A stretch of DNA of 64,000 bases from Phytophthora hibernalis (lineage: Eukaryota > Oomycota > Peronosporomycetes > Peronosporales > Peronosporaceae). The notes beneath the pieces are model-generated. The model was not told the origin of the DNA and did not search any database. It was given only the letters and a program-made list of their open reading frames with translations. This document shows, piece after piece, positions 10,729-22,902 of the stretch. A program made the position numbers and the translations under genes. Each line of letters opens with the position of its first letter. Position 1 is the stretch's first letter. Location of the stretch: assembly GCA_012656075.1 (NCBI GenBank), contig JAAKBF010000390.1, forward strand, positions 372,001 through 436,000, read 5' to 3'.

Positions 10729-12234
10729 CACCATTTTCCGGCTAAGCTGCAAGCAAGATGCAAAATGACAGATGACGGATTCAGAATAAAATACAACATT
10801 ATTTTTTGTGTTTTGCAAATTTTCCCTAACCCTATACAGGCAAGATGCAAACCAATCGTTTGTGGCGGGCTGGATTGTCGACAACGGTTGGTTCACGTAC
10901 TAGGGAGAGCAAGGTCGCTTCTTGTTCTTCATTCCGAAAGATGCTATCTCCCACTTACTAGGGGGCAAGGTCGCTTCTTGCTCTTCATTCCGACCCCCCG
11001 GACCCCACAAAGACAGCGAAGGCCTTCGAGAGGGCATATGCAAAGGCCCGCGTCGTGAAGGCCTTTCGGGATGGACGTGACTGGAAGGAAGTTGCTAAAT
11101 ACAAAAACCTGAACTACCATACTGCTCGGCGGGCTATCTTAGCTACCCCAAGCAAGACGGCGGCTTGCGATCAGCCTCCGTCAAGATGACAGTTGAAGTA
11201 ATGAGCAAGATCGAGGAGTATGTTGAAGAAGACTGCAGGCAGATGTTTGAGCAGTATTGCGACTGCCTGCAGTCTGATTTGGGGTTTCTGTAAGCCTCAC
11301 ATCCGTGCACCGAGCCCTGCAAAGAATGTTGTACTCTACCAAGCGCCTCCGCATTGAATAAGCGACCATGAACTCGACAGCGAACAAGACCAAAAGGAAG
11401 GCGCTTGTTGTGTCGCTTAACAAGCACATTACACAAGGTAATATGATTGTTTATCAAGCTACAATTTGTATCTTACTTGGATGGAAGGATGGTCACGCAT
11501 TGGTGAGCGTTCCGTCGTCCAACTTCCACCGTCTAAAGGCAAGAATGTTCACATTCAAGGCGGGATTCTTCTGGATCGGGGTGCTGCTTGTGAAAACGCA
11601 CGAAGGATCAATAAAAAGAAGAAAACGCCCGCTTTTAGCGGATTTGTTCATTGCCGCTCTTCGCTCCAATGAGTACAAGGAACTGGAAGCTAGCAAGAAG
11701 ATCGTTATTGTCACGGACAATTGTCCGGCGCACAATCACGTTGAGGATCTGGCTCGGCAGATGCTTACCGAATATGGCATCGTAAACCTCAACACACTGG
11801 AGACGTTGAGACTTGGCCCCTACAGCCCGATGCTCAACCCTATTGAGGGTGCTGCAACTCGCTGAAGGCAAAGATGAAGTCCTTTGTTGCTGAGCGCAAG
11901 CACGAGATGCTGGTCCGCGGGGAATACGACACGTTTACGACCCCAGCGAATAGCAATACTTAAGAGTGCAGTTGAAGCCAAGAAGGTTGTGATCACGGGG
12001 CGGCTTGTATGGTAGTACGAGCGTCACTGTCTCTGACACTGCTTCGCTGCAGAGAGAGGAGAGGACTTGCAGTGAGGAGCTTAGCGTTTTGCACCTTGCT
12101 TGAAAAGAATACAGGAGTGTTTTGCAAAAGATGAAAAATATATTTTCTGTTCAGTGAAACGAACTTGAATTTTCCCATCTTATGATTATTTGCAACTTGC
12201 TTGTAAAACTTTGCAGCTTGACCGGAAAATGGTG
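10729..12234 (+). mobile_element. Tc1/mariner-type element with TA target sites
   Basis: The left end is TA followed by CACCATTTTCCGG at 10727-10741. The right end is the inverse, CCGGAAAATGGTG followed by TA, at 12222-12236. The similarity continues inward (AAGCTGCAA, CAAG, TTGCAAA) as imperfect inverted repeats. The TA duplication and the DDE transposase inside fit the Tc1/mariner superfamily. Total length is about 1.5 kb, the usual size for an autonomous member, but its ORF is broken. Confidence 0.8.
11040..11990 (+). pseudogene. Tc1/mariner transposase, several frameshifts
   Basis: The N-terminal part (WKEVAKYKNLNYHTARRAI near 11080-11135) resembles a helix-turn-helix DNA-binding domain. 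The catalytic part is clear: KIVIVTDNCPAHNHVEDLAR near 11700-11755 carries the second Asp, and GPYSPMLNPIEG near 11815-11847 is the PYSPxLNPIE motif with the terminal acidic residue. The frame then shifts by one base and continues NSLKAKMKSF, the usual C-terminal helix. Stops and frame changes also occur around 11290-11370. The protein would cut out and reinsert the element at TA sites. It is not functional as read. Confidence 0.75.
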
Positions 12235-12931
12235 TAGGTCGGTCCATGAAAAAGTTGGTTGATTTCTCGTTCCGCGTCATTGTCCAGATTGCAGGAGCGG
12301 TTTGTCTACTGTCTGCTCTGCGTCGTCATGTGTGCCGCACGTGCAAGTATGAGGAGAGTGTTACTAGAGTGAGCTGAGAGGTCCTGGACGTCACACTAAG
12401 GTGGCGCGGTGCGTGAGGTTAGATTTGGATACTACGATCATTTTGATTCACTGCGTTGGATATTAGCATCTTTTGATTTAGTTGAAGGAAGCGTAGAAGA
12501 GCGATCCATTTCCAGAATATCTACAAACGCACGTATACATAAAAAAATTGCTTTGTCAGAGTAAAGTTCGTTTAGGGCCTAGCGCGTCTTGAATCACGGG
12601 GCCGCACATCTCGCCGCTGATAATGTCGCGATTCCCACTAAGAAAGCCTCTTTCTTTCTTTTTACTCTACGAAGGCATGCGAATTATAAGCCGGTTCACT
12701 TGATCTATGTATGGTCCGGATTGGAGTGCACCACCCGATATAGGCCGCGAATTAATCCCGGTTGGGCACTTCCAGGACAACACAAAGGGCCGTGTTCGGC
12801 GAAAAGGATTTGAATTAAGAGTGTGTTGGTGACGTTTCCGGTGAAGAAAAAGGACCTACGATCGTCGTTAATTTTCGATTTAACTTTCTTCGAGCAACAC
12901 GCTCCAAATCCGAGTTCCTTTATTCCTATAC
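12235..12931. other. no recognisable gene
   Basis: Spacer between the mariner element and the 3' end of the channel gene on the other strand. It presumably includes that gene's 3' UTR, but no AATAAA-type signal stood out. I see nothing else. Confidence 0.4.
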
Positions 12932-15735
12932 CTAGTTGTCGTACTCCTCAGCGATTTCCCTACTTAATCTTTTTCTCGACCCTGCTCGAACTTTGAGAAT
13001 CAAGCTCTTGGCTTCCTCCGGGTGCATCGTTTGCAGTTGGGCCATCATCTCCATCGTGGACTTGTACACGAACGTGTGCGGTACCTCGTTTTCGATGTTG
13101 TGGGCCGTCACCGCATCCACGTTTTCCACACTCATACGGCGAGCAAGGATGGGGGCCATCCCGATGACGGTGGAGGCGGTATTTTGTCGTTTACCGGCGT
13201 AGTTTTGTGCCCGCAGTGCCGACCGGTTAGTGTCTGTGGGCGTTGTCCACGACTGCTTGTTGCGTCTTCGGTAGCCCGGAAAATCGAGCAAAGGCGTTCG
13301 TATGGCTCGTGGTCGAGGCGGTACAGCTCGGTCACAGTGAGCGATGTGCACGTTTCGAGGCGCGAAATTCCGTACAGCAGAGCGAACTCGCCGAAAAATT
13401 CACCTCGTTCACGCATCGATTCGCCTGAGTCCATCAACACGAGAATCCTGCCCTGCGCGATGAAATACATGCTGCGGTCCATGTCGCCTTTAGACACGAC
13501 TTCCTCCCCTTCCGAACACACGACGTACTCCAGACATACGAGAAGTCCTCGCAAAAAGTTCTCATCTAGTACCCGAAACACCCGAACTTGAGAGGAGAAA
13601 TCGTGCAGAGTTGCAAATACCACGTCCTCGTAGAGACCTCGGGAAACGTTTGCCACGGAAGCAAACTCGGCTTTTCCCTGGTGGCGCCTCCAGATTCGTG
13701 CGTAGTAAGCCTTCACCTGGCGTTTAAGGCCCTTTGGTACGTCGTTCTGGTCCAGGAAATGCTGTAACTCCGCCAGGTTCTGCTCGAAAGAAGCTTCTTG
13801 TCGTGCCTTTGAATCAATCCATTCACCCTGGGCACCGATAAGTGCACCGTAGATGTAGATGGCCCAGAACGTGATACCGATCTCGACTACCAGCTCGAGT
13901 GGGTTCATGGAGAGTATGTCGCCGTAAAAGAGAGTAGAAATGCACTCCATCGCGAAGAGAAGTGAACGCAAATAAGCTCGAGCAAGAGATACACTCTCAA
14001 GTGCAAACCCAGACGATACACTCTCTTGTAGAGCACGATGGGATTCGCCCAAGTCGGTACCAGCAGTCTCGGTGGTAGAGTACACCAACATGCCTGGTGT
14101 CGACAGCCAAGACACCCCGTAGTGCGACAATCCTATCTCACTCGTAATGAACCAGATGCAGGCTAAAAGATGACCCAACGTAAGATACGTGGTTAGTTCC
14201 CGAAGGAAATAAAGCAACGCCTCGCTCACAGGTAACTTCAGATCGTGGATTGCGAACTGGAACAATTGCTCGGATAGAGGCTGGATTCGTCGAAAGAGCA
14301 GCATACGATTGAGCCGCAGAACCCAGCGCGTAATCCACCACGTCGCATTTGCAGCTTCAGAACTCAGGTGGAGATAATGGCTAGGCAAGCGTATATCCAC
14401 AACAAAAGAAGTAACTCTAACGGCAGCATCGCAATGATTTCGCCACGCAATTCCGAGTTGGAGACAAGTGAATGCCATAGACTGATGCCCGATTTTCTTG
14501 TCGCAGTCAGAGCAAGACCTTTGGTCGTGGGCTTAGTGTGAAACACTTTATAGGTGATATCAACCACGTACAGCACATCCAAGAAAATTTCTAGGCCTGA
14601 CCAGCCTCTTAGCACGCGTTCGGATAACAGGGTTACTTCATGCGAGAAGCACACTTTGAACGGTGTAGCAAGTACGTAGTATACCGTTGCAAGAAGGATG
14701 ATAAGGTCCCATATTTTCCCCAATTGTTGAACACGTTTGATAAACAGCTTCGACTGCATATCACTGATAGCAGCTCGAAGAATCTGCTGGTTAGGAATCA
14801 GGAGGCGTTCTGTGTCTACAACCTCCGAGCGTGTACTTCCCGGGCGGTGAGTCTGGGCAAGTTTAATATCCTCACGTAGCGGAGATATTTGGTTTGTCCT
14901 CGGATTTGATTCTTTGTGCAAAACGAACAGTAAGAGCGAACGTAGAACTGCCGGGCCCTTCCAATCCTTCTTCCAGCGGAGATAACGATGATACCAGTGC
15001 AGTTGCGTTGCATATTGCGGACGTTGGCATCTCTGTAAAATCTCGAAGTCGATACCAGCCCCTCCCTTGCGATCGTCGTTGGTCAGCTTGTAGTAACCTC
15101 TAATATGCTGCTTGTCCGAGAAAAACATCGCCAAAGAATGGGAGCGAACGACTTCGAACCAAGTTGCGTGGGACCCCTGGTGACAATTTGGACGACAGCA
15201 ACATTTGTTTTTGTTCCTGCGCTTGAGAAAGAACCGCAGGGAAACTCCGTCTTCGCACTGGTGTCATTTTTGCACTAGGTCGTGGCGCTGGCGAAGCTTC
15301 TTCTAAGATTGCCTCGTGTGCAATAGTTTTGCGTCTACTCACAGGGGACACCATTTGCATAATAGCAGCGCTCCACTTCCGACGAGCACGTTCATCAACA
15401 CGAAATGGTCGCAACTGCTTGTGTTTGTGCTTTTTCGCCTTGACCGGAATATGGATGTGTGGGGTTGCCTCCACGCCACCAACCTCCGAAGGAATTAAAT
15501 CACTGACAAGCCTGTTGACAACGTGCTGTAAAGTTGCGAGGAGCTTGAAGCGTGCCCAACTTTCAGTCTCCAGTTCTCGGATATTGTCAGCTCCGAGGCT
15601 GGCACACAGATATTCATTGACCGGGTTCAGGTCCAGAATGAATTGGCGTTGGCGCAAGTCGTTCGCTTTCTTAGAGCCACCATCAGATACATTTTCACGC
15701 GGCTTGATCCGAAACAACATAATGGATAGGTTCTG
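12932..15735 (-). other. channel repeat IV and C-terminus
   Basis: A linker of about 200 residues (MLFRIKPRENVSDGG onward, with many Arg/Ser/Pro residues) precedes S1 IWDLIILLATVYYVLATPF, S2-S3 GLEIFLDVLYVVDITYKVF and S4 ITRWVLRLNRMLLFRR. The pore ECISTLFYGDILSMNP keeps YGD but not the first glycine. The CNBD has GRILVLMDSG and GEFFGEFALLYGISRLETC, a mostly intact cassette. After a one-base shift the tail ends REIAEEYDN. Confidence 0.75.
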
Positions 15736-18700
15736 GTTATGGAGTGCTTAATATGGAACGGAGCTGGATGTCCTGAGTGGCTTCGAGTGGGCTCTTTTCC
15801 AATGAGGTCTGAGCACACGCGTAAGTCTTGGAGAGCAGGTATTCGGCCTTTTTCTCGAGGAGCTGTATGGTCGGGGATACGAACAATCGGCAAATTTCCA
15901 CCTTCGACAATTTTCGCTGTGGGGTGGGAGCCCAGAGTAAAACATGTCCTTTTCTGCTGTCTATGTGATCCGGTGGTAACGCGGGATCGCGTTCCATTGA
16001 GGAAAATCGTGATGTCTTTTTGATCAATGACTTTGCGATCGACTTAATACTTGGTCTTTTAACCGGTATTAATGCGCTCCTGGCCTTGCTAGCAGTGCAA
16101 AGACACCCTCGTTGGTAGCGTTGCAATCGAGCGTTTACCCACCCGAGAATTGCATGATGCGCGTGCTTCTGAATATTGCTGTCCGAAGAATCATCATCGG
16201 ATATCCAGAGTTCTTGCCAATCTTTCTTCGCAATGTGGAGTACCTCGCACGATGTCGTGGCCCGCACTGTAGCAAGCCGTCTCTGATTTGGCAGGAAGAA
16301 GGCAATCTCACCAAAAAGGCTCCTTCCGCGAGAACAGCTACACTCGCAACGGACTTTGTCCAATACACCGCCGCCATTCCTTTGCGTAGAGAGCATAATT
16401 GACTACCGAAGGTTCCTTCAACGAGAATGTTGTCACCCGGGATGAACAGCTCAGGCTGCAGTCGTAGCGCGAGATTGTTCACCTGCGTTGGGGTGAGAAA
16501 GCTGCTTATCGGTAGTTTTTCGATTGACCGACCATAAATTTCAAGGACGAACTTCAGCCGAAGGTTAGCAGACAAATCGTGCACCAAATGGCACACACTG
16601 GCGCCCTTCGTCTCTTCGAATTCAACGCGGAAGAAGTACGTGACCCGCTCACGAAGCGCAGCCGATAAGATATGGTCCTGTGCAAAGTTCTCGAAGCTCG
16701 CAATGCGATTCTTGTACTGCTTCGTTTCTTTGCCCAGCGCAAGAATGAGCTCAGAGATTTCACCCACGATGTGGCCGATGACAAATGTGCAGCACAAACA
16801 CGTAAACCCCGTCCAAAATGTACCTGCCATTCCCCGAGGTACTATTTCTCGCGAGCCCACGAGCAACAAAGTTGTAATCGCCCAGTAGAAAGTTTTGGCG
16901 TAGAGGATTGGAACCGATCCGTGGTATTCATGCAGCAGCGTATCGTGCACCATCCAGCACCGTTCTACGTACAGGCACTCCCGCTCGGAAATCAAAAAGA
17001 AGATGCATCCGACGTAATGTGCTACGAGAACAAGAACAATCATCAATTTCAGAGGGCTCAAGTAGGCTGATACGTTGTGAGAAGCGAATTTCTGTTGAAT
17101 CTTCACGATAACGTCGTCTAGGTACGCCCATAAGCCAACGCAGCGAGCCAAACGCGGTAGCCGGCACAACCCGGTGATCATAGAACCACTTGCAAATGGC
17201 GTGTAGATCGGTAACGACGCAAACAGATCCCACTTGAATGCTGAGCTGTGTAGATAATGTTTGTCTATCTCTTTTCGCTCCAGAAGGTTATGGATACCAA
17301 CTTCCGCGTTGCCGAAATAATAGAGTCGCAAGTAGATGTCAATTGCAAAACTTGCATCACAACAGAGGTCGGCGACCCACACGGCAGTGCTGATGCTACT
17401 GGAAAATGAAGATGCGAGTGGAAGCAGATGCGAAAAATGACGAAACCGGCATTGTACATGTTCCAACAGGTGATGAAAGCATCCCAAGCTGTTGTAAAAG
17501 TATCGGATATGGTGTATAGATTGTGGCCATCCTCTTCGTCTGTGATGAAAGTGGTATCACGTTGGTAGAAGAGGCTCGGCGTATGGAGTAAATGAGGCTG
17601 TAGCTTGATCTTGGACAAATTGGCCATTACCCGCTGCATGGAGTCTTTCTCTTCCACCCAGAGTGTCTGCGCCTCGTCTTTTATATCTCGAAAATCATCA
17701 GCAAATTTGCGTTGTATCCCGTCAAATTGTTCATGGGACATAACGGAAGCGTGAACGTGGGAGGCAGCAATAAGCTTTGCAGGATGAGACCGGTTTAGCA
17801 AGAACTCGTTCACACCGTAGCAATCGCCACCGTGAAGAGCACGAATTGGTACTTGTCTTGATCGATAGAACACATTGATTTTGCTACATTTCAAAAACAC
17901 AAAGAACTCGCGGCAGACATCCCCTTCCAGACAAATGGTTTCGCCATTTTGAAAGCTCCGATTCCGAAATTTACCAGTAACTTCACGTAAAAATTCAATG
18001 CTTGCAGAATCAAAAAGCGCCACACTCTTCACAGCTTTCGCGTGTAACAACGAAGAGATTTCATAGCACAATTGATCCGGCAAGTGTGAAAGCAGTTCCG
18101 ATTCATAGGCCTGCTTGTGCCCCACAAATTGTTGATGATAAAATCGGCGAATTTCACCACTCAGTCGCTTCGAGGTATTCACACGCTCCATGATACTGTT
18201 CACTGTGTTGACTTTTTCCATATGATGATGGTGCGTTGCCATCATGTTGGAAATGGTACTTGACATTGCTCCCATCACGCCAAAGTTGATTATCCCACCT
18301 AGGAACACCCAAAATGCAGCGAAATAGCTCTCTGATGTCGAATACGCCACGATATCACCATACCCCACTGCTGTTAATGTCACCATTGCCCAGTACACTG
18401 AGCGAAGGTAGGCAAAGTTGGCCTGATATGCTGAGTCTGGATTTTGCTGCGGAAAGTCGATGCCGATGTGCGCGTAGCAGTCAAACTTTACCCACGAACA
18501 GTTTTGAAACTGTGTGGCCTGTTTAAGACAGTCGGAGCGTGTTAGCTCGGATATCAGCAAGGCACTGTTGGCATTCGCAGACTCGCCGTCTGGTGGGTAC
18601 AGAGCCATCTCGAACCATGCGCAGCCGACCATGTGAAGCATGAGACTTACCCCTAGTACTAGCGAAACAACTAGGTGCAGCTTAGAGCTCGCACCATACA

Positions 18701-21154
18701 AATCTACTAGGTCTTGCATTAGGCCACGGAGCAATCGGAGCCGCAGCAAACGGAACAAGCGAAAAATTGACGAGTAAATTTGAAAGGAATCGGTCGGCAG
18801 CGAGTCCAGCACGACACCAACGGGAATCCACGCCAGTAAATCGACGAAGAACCCGTTAGTCTTGTAGGCTGCGAAAATCAGATCAGGCCGAACGACGCCC
18901 AACATGACGTTGTGATCCATGAAAGCGAAGTATCGAGAGCGCAGAATGAGATCAAAAGCAAAAACACTTCGACTAGCATTGTGACGGTATAGCGCAGATC
19001 AATTCCCGAGTCCACAATAAACATGTGACGCCCTTCGGTCATGGAGATAAACACAGCAAAGTAAGGTACCTCAAAACCAACGTAGACAATGGCAATCAGA
19101 CGTGTTGTATCCCAAAGCAAGCGAAAGGAAGAACCCGGATAGCGCCAATGTGTGTGGTTTTTCCACTCGCGAGCATTTGATACATTAGTGATGATAGCAT
19201 ATGCGCCGCGCCCAAGCGATGTAACACTTCTTCCAACTGAGCTTCTCGGCATCGAACTCTTACTTCGGCCCTTTGAGCTCCTTCCAGCAGAAAACGTTCG
19301 TCCGTTTAAATACTCGAAGCCGTCTTGAAGGCCGAGTATTTTTCGTTTTGCGAAGTTGCATCATGTATTTCTCGAGCGTCTTAGCCATTTGCAGGCGTAC
19401 CTCCTTTTCTCTTCCGTGATGGTATTCAGCGAGAGCCTCATCGAATTTTGCCTTCGTAAGCACATACATCTCACAAAATGTTTTGGCAATGGCTTTTGCA
19501 AATACATTTCAGGAAAGAGGAGGCACATCTCTGCGAAAAAGTCACCCGACTTGCACTCGTTCGGTTTGGCTCCGGTGAATGAACACACCACCACTTGGCC
19601 ACGGATGACAAAGAACATTTGAGCATTGACCTTCGGCTCAATGATCAGATCTCCTGGTGAATATACCCGGCGGTCGAGAGCGAGAGCAAGCTCATTGATC
19701 AATTCAATGCTTTCTTTCATGAGAAACACACTTGCGCGATACGATTTGCTCGAAGTGTAGAGACGACCTTGGATTGAAGGTGCTGGGGCAGAAGCTCCAA
19801 AGCCTCTTCGCTATCCAGACTGTGATGCGTGGTCCAGGCATAGTTGAAGTATTCCGTAACTTGTTGCCGTACCGAGTGAGGAATATTTTGAAAGCGCATG
19901 TACTCGCGAGCATTGTCCACGTGTGTTAAGTAAGCTGCGAACCGTGCGTTCCGGAATCGAAAAAGAAACAGGAAGTTGGCAAGTAGTGACGTACCGAACA
20001 GCGCGCCCATGATCACTACAAATACGACGTACAGAGTTTCTGCAGTTGAAACTGGAGTCACGTCGTCGTATCCGAGCAGCACAAGCGTTCGGGTTGCCCA
20101 ATACAGTGTGCGGCCGTACTTTCGCGCTACTGAAGCTCCAAAAGGCGGTCTTTCACGACCCAACTGGTCTCCACGCTTTCGCTGCAGATTTCAAGATGAA
20201 GTCCACACTGCACATGCCCGAGTAACATATACGCGCAGGCTGTCCAGTGGCACAACCCCGCACAGAGTCCGATCGTACGAACCAAAGTATTGACACCGGA
20301 GGAAGAAAGGTTCTGGACCCAGGATCGATCCGAGTATAATTTCACGATACCCGCTATACAACGCCGTAGCTTGTACAATCGACAAAGTTTAGTGATTCTC
20401 GCCATGTGAAGCATGTTGAATGTCCTCAATGCACCTGGGACCAACTCTATCGGTATGAGTGCGATGATTTCCAGTACAAGCTCTACATTCCGCGCAAACA
20501 TGTAACTTTGCTGCGAGTTGACTTGATTCGCTTCGTCAATGGGCATCGAAGACAGCGGCTTGATCGATGAAATTGTCCAATTCACCCTTCCAAGCTGAAA
20601 ATTGTTAATCGATGGACGTCGACGAGCCATGAGCTTGGTATTGGACTGGTCAGTGTCGCTTCTCGCTTTCGTGGAACGTAAACTTGTCAACGTCGATAAG
20701 TCGTAGAATGCTGCTTTCCATTCCTCGCAGAACACCACAAACTCAAGCAAGCCGATCAAGTCAGCGAATACATCAAGTGTAGTAAATGTACTGAGGTCAC
20801 TTGTCCAGTGATGCGCGTGGGGGTTGTGACTTGGATGAGGGTCGTAGTAGAAGGCGATTCGGAAGGTACCGTGAAAAATATGTAAAACATCATGTAGAGC
20901 TGTACCGTTGCCCTGATAGTCTTCCTCGTAAGCCACGGTAGTCGTTTGTACGTTAGAACAATTGGTCCGATAACGCTGTCGTAGAGGTCCTGACAACTCG
21001 CTAGAAAACTCTCGATAGGAGTTTGTCGTGAATTCTGCAGTATAACACTGGGCGATGGGCCACCGCCAACAGCAACGGGGGTAGTGTCAACATGTACCAG
21101 GAGGCTTTGTGGGCCGCCCTTGGCTCCGTTCGGGTGAATTTTGGTGCGAACCAT
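12932..21154 (-). CDS. four-repeat CNBD ion channel (24 TM)
   Basis: Minus strand, ATG at 21154 (in-frame TGA just upstream) to TAG at 12932-12934, about 2,740 codons. The protein holds four successive units, each with six membrane segments, a pore loop, a C-linker and a cyclic-nucleotide-binding domain (CNBD), so a single chain could form a whole pseudotetrameric pore in a membrane. One unbroken frame (18920 to about 17407) runs from the pore of repeat II through its CNBD into the first membrane segment of repeat III, which shows directly that the repeats are fused. Elsewhere the frame changes about eleven times; almost every break is healed by one base, usually in a T run of the coding strand (A runs at 20874, 20140, 19475, 18960, 17403, 13280). 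I read this as sequence error or very recent decay, because no unit has lost sequence. Known parallels are CNGK channels of sea-urchin sperm. Pore residues differ between repeats. Confidence 0.8.
15737..17529 (-). other. channel repeat III
   Basis: S1 starts within the end of the repeat II frame (TTAWDAFITCWNMYNAGFVI). S2-S3 WVADLCCDASFAIDIYLRLY. S4 is weak (GLCRLPRLARCVGLW). The pore YWAITTLLLVGSREI has lost GYG. S6 is GFTCLCCTFVIGHIVGEIS. The CNBD is the best preserved of the four: FIPGDNILVEGTFGS, then after a one-base shift LFGEIAFFLPNQRRLATVRA, a canonical phosphate-binding cassette. A basic linker rich in Lys/Arg leads to repeat IV. Confidence 0.75.
17530..19257 (-). other. channel repeat II (canonical K+ filter)
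   Basis: S1-S2 lie in the frame at 19252-18966. S4 is strongly basic (SIFRLFRLLRLRLLRGL). The pore reads YWAMVTLTAVGYGDIVAYS, the canonical TxGYGD potassium filter. S6 is FGVMGAMSSTISNMM, followed by the HHHHMEKVNTVN start of the C-linker. The CNBD beta-roll (FQNGETICLEGDVCREFFVF, GGDCYGVNEFLLNRS) lacks a clear GExxLL-RTA cassette. The frame then continues into repeat III without a break. Confidence 0.8.
19260..21154 (-). other. channel repeat I (S1-S6 plus CNBD)
   Basis: N-terminal cytosolic part from MVRTKIHPNGAKGG, S1 around YMMFYIF, S2-S3 around FADLIGLLEFVVF and LVLEIIALIPIELVP, S4 LRTFNMLHMARITKLCRLYK with spaced basic residues, pore YWATRTLVLLGYDD (not GYGD), S6 LYVVFVVIMGALFGTSLLANF, then the C-linker and CNBD (YSPGDLIIEPKVNAQMFFVI, SGDFFAEMCLLF). 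The CNBD lacks the usual phosphate-contacting Arg-Thr/Ala pair, so ligand binding is doubtful. A Ser-rich linker reaches repeat II near 19257; the joint needs a +1 shift. Confidence 0.75.
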
Positions 21155-21513
21155 CACGACAGAACAAACGGAGATTCCAGAACCATCAAATCACGTCTTT
21201 CGTGGTACGGCGAGCTCCCAGAGGAGAATCAAACACTCGGATCGAAAGAAACTGTTCACTCAGCCGTCACGGACAGGGATTCCGCTTCCGGTGGGTAGAG
21301 CGCCTTGGCAATAATTAGCGGGCAACGCGGGGGTTTCATGGAGGGAACACTTCCAAATCGAGCCTTGTGATCCCATGTCCCTCCCCAAAGACATCGCATT
21401 TCACGCACGACGGGGAAACGGTCGCTTGCTAGATATCCGCAAGTGTTATTGCGGTTTAGATAGTTTTAGCATTACTAGGTTAGGCACTTGAGAATCTGTT
21501 GTTGAGGCCTGCC

Positions 21514-22090
21514 TCACGCGAGATGTCGACATAATCTTGGCCAAAAGAGAGCGCGGATGAAGGTTTTATTTTGCTTGGCATCTTGTTCAGTGTTGGACGG
21601 CAGAACAACGTTGGACGCCTCCATGCTTTGTTTCCCAGACGCGCTTGCGTTTTCATGTGTGTTGGACCTTTTGACGTCGCCGATGCCGAACTTAAGTGTT
21701 GAATCCAGCGACTCGATGTTAGAAGCAAGGCGAGTACACCGGTGTACTGCAAAATAGCTACAACGCTTTTCGCTGTGGAACATCTCGATTAGAATTCGCG
21801 ATTCGCTCCAATCATCGTAGCCGCGATTCACCACATCGAATTCGTCATCTACCTTTCCAAACAAGACTGGAATCCCGTAAAGGTCTCAGTGCGACCAATA
21901 CAAAATCGCGCCTTCCCACAATCGCAGATACAAACAGCCAGGCATGTCTCCGACACGCTACAAATAGCCCTGCAAAGCCGAAACGTCGGGTCCAAAGTGT
22001 CGGTGTAACGCCCATCCAAAAACAACCTCGAAGCAAGCGTCCAACTCCTACAACGAAAAACAAGTAAGCCACCCGTCCTCTCATAAAACG
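21514..22090 (-). pseudogene. unrecognised ORF cluster
   Basis: Several minus-strand frames are open between the channel start and the methyltransferase. The best candidate is a Cys-rich reading (RLFLDGRYTDTLDPTF, then AICSVSETCLAVCICDC) that would pass by a frame shift near 21850 into KVDDEFDVVNRGYDDWSE. I do not recognise a family. It could be chance in this composition. Confidence 0.2.
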
Positions 22091-22147
22091 CACCCTCGCG
22101 AGAGTGTCCGATATATTACGGGAAGCCGAGCCCAGCAGCAGCGATTC

Positions 22148-22902
22148 CTACTCGGTCTTGACGCCCTTCTGGCACACGTAGATGTAGTGCACGGCGTTGG
22201 CGTCGGCCTCGGAGACCTGCACGGCGCTCACCGTGGGCTTGGGCACCGTGTGCACCGTCACCTTCCACTGCAGCTCCTTGTTCTCGAGGTAGCTCAGTCG
22301 GTTGTCCGGCACGCCGTACGACACGATAAAGTACACGCCGTTGGGCTTGAGCACGCGGTGCACCTCCTGGCACATCTTGGCCACGTTGGCCGTCGAGCCC
22401 TCGCCGCAGAGGACCGAGTCCATCGTGCCCTTGTCCACGGCGGCGTCGTACGTCTCGTCCGCAAAGTCCAGCGAGCACATGTTCATCTTCTGCCATTGTA
22501 GGGACTCCACACGGTCCTCATGCTTGGCTGCCATCTGCTTGACGGCGATCTCCGACACGTCCACGTTCATGATCTTCTGGTAGCCGTCGTTCACCATCTC
22601 CTCGGACAGTCGGGAGTTGCCGGCCCCTGCCATGAGCACCGAGTCCGTCTTCTTCACGTACTGGTTCAGCAGCTCCTTGAGACCTCCATAGCGCTGGTAC
22701 CAGTCGAATTGCTCCGAGTCTCTGAAAATTAATATAACAATAAGAAAATAATAATATTAAGGAGGTTTTCGTCATATCTCGGTCAATACAGAGCGGATCA
22801 CGACGAGAGTTGCATGGAGAGAGAGAGGAGAGAGAGAGGAGATATGCACACGTACTTGGTGTAGCGCTCGTCCCAGTACGCCGCCTTGCCGTACTGCGCC
22901 AT
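22148..22902 (-). CDS. class I SAM methyltransferase, METTL13/EEF1AKMT-like
   Basis: Two exons: 22856-22902 and 22148-22721, joined across a GT-AG intron (22722-22855), give 206 residues. The start MAQYGKAAYWDERYTK followed by DSEQFDWYQRYGGL is typical of the METTL13 / EEF1AKMT4 group. The SAM-binding motif I is LMAGAGNSRLSEEM, with motif II NVDVSEIAVKQM; DKGTMDSVLCGE is the group's conserved post-motif. Relatives methylate lysines of elongation factor eEF1A in the cytosol; the substrate here is not shown by sequence. Length, start and stop fit an intact single-domain enzyme, and this is the only conserved gene in the window that reads without a defect. An alternative is another METTL-family protein methyltransferase. 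Confidence 0.85.
22815..22841. repeat. GA microsatellite in intron
   Basis: Runs of GA/GGA units inside the methyltransferase intron. On the coding strand this is a CT-rich tract that is not directly at the acceptor site. Confidence 0.7.

Noticed and set aside
12932..21154. Four separate single-repeat channel genes
   Set aside because: Repeats II and III share one unbroken frame, and the other boundaries leave 8 or 17 bases, with no room for terminator or promoter.
22187..22501. Plus-strand His/Val-rich frame over the methyltransferase
   Set aside because: Shadow of the GC-rich methyltransferase exon on the other strand.
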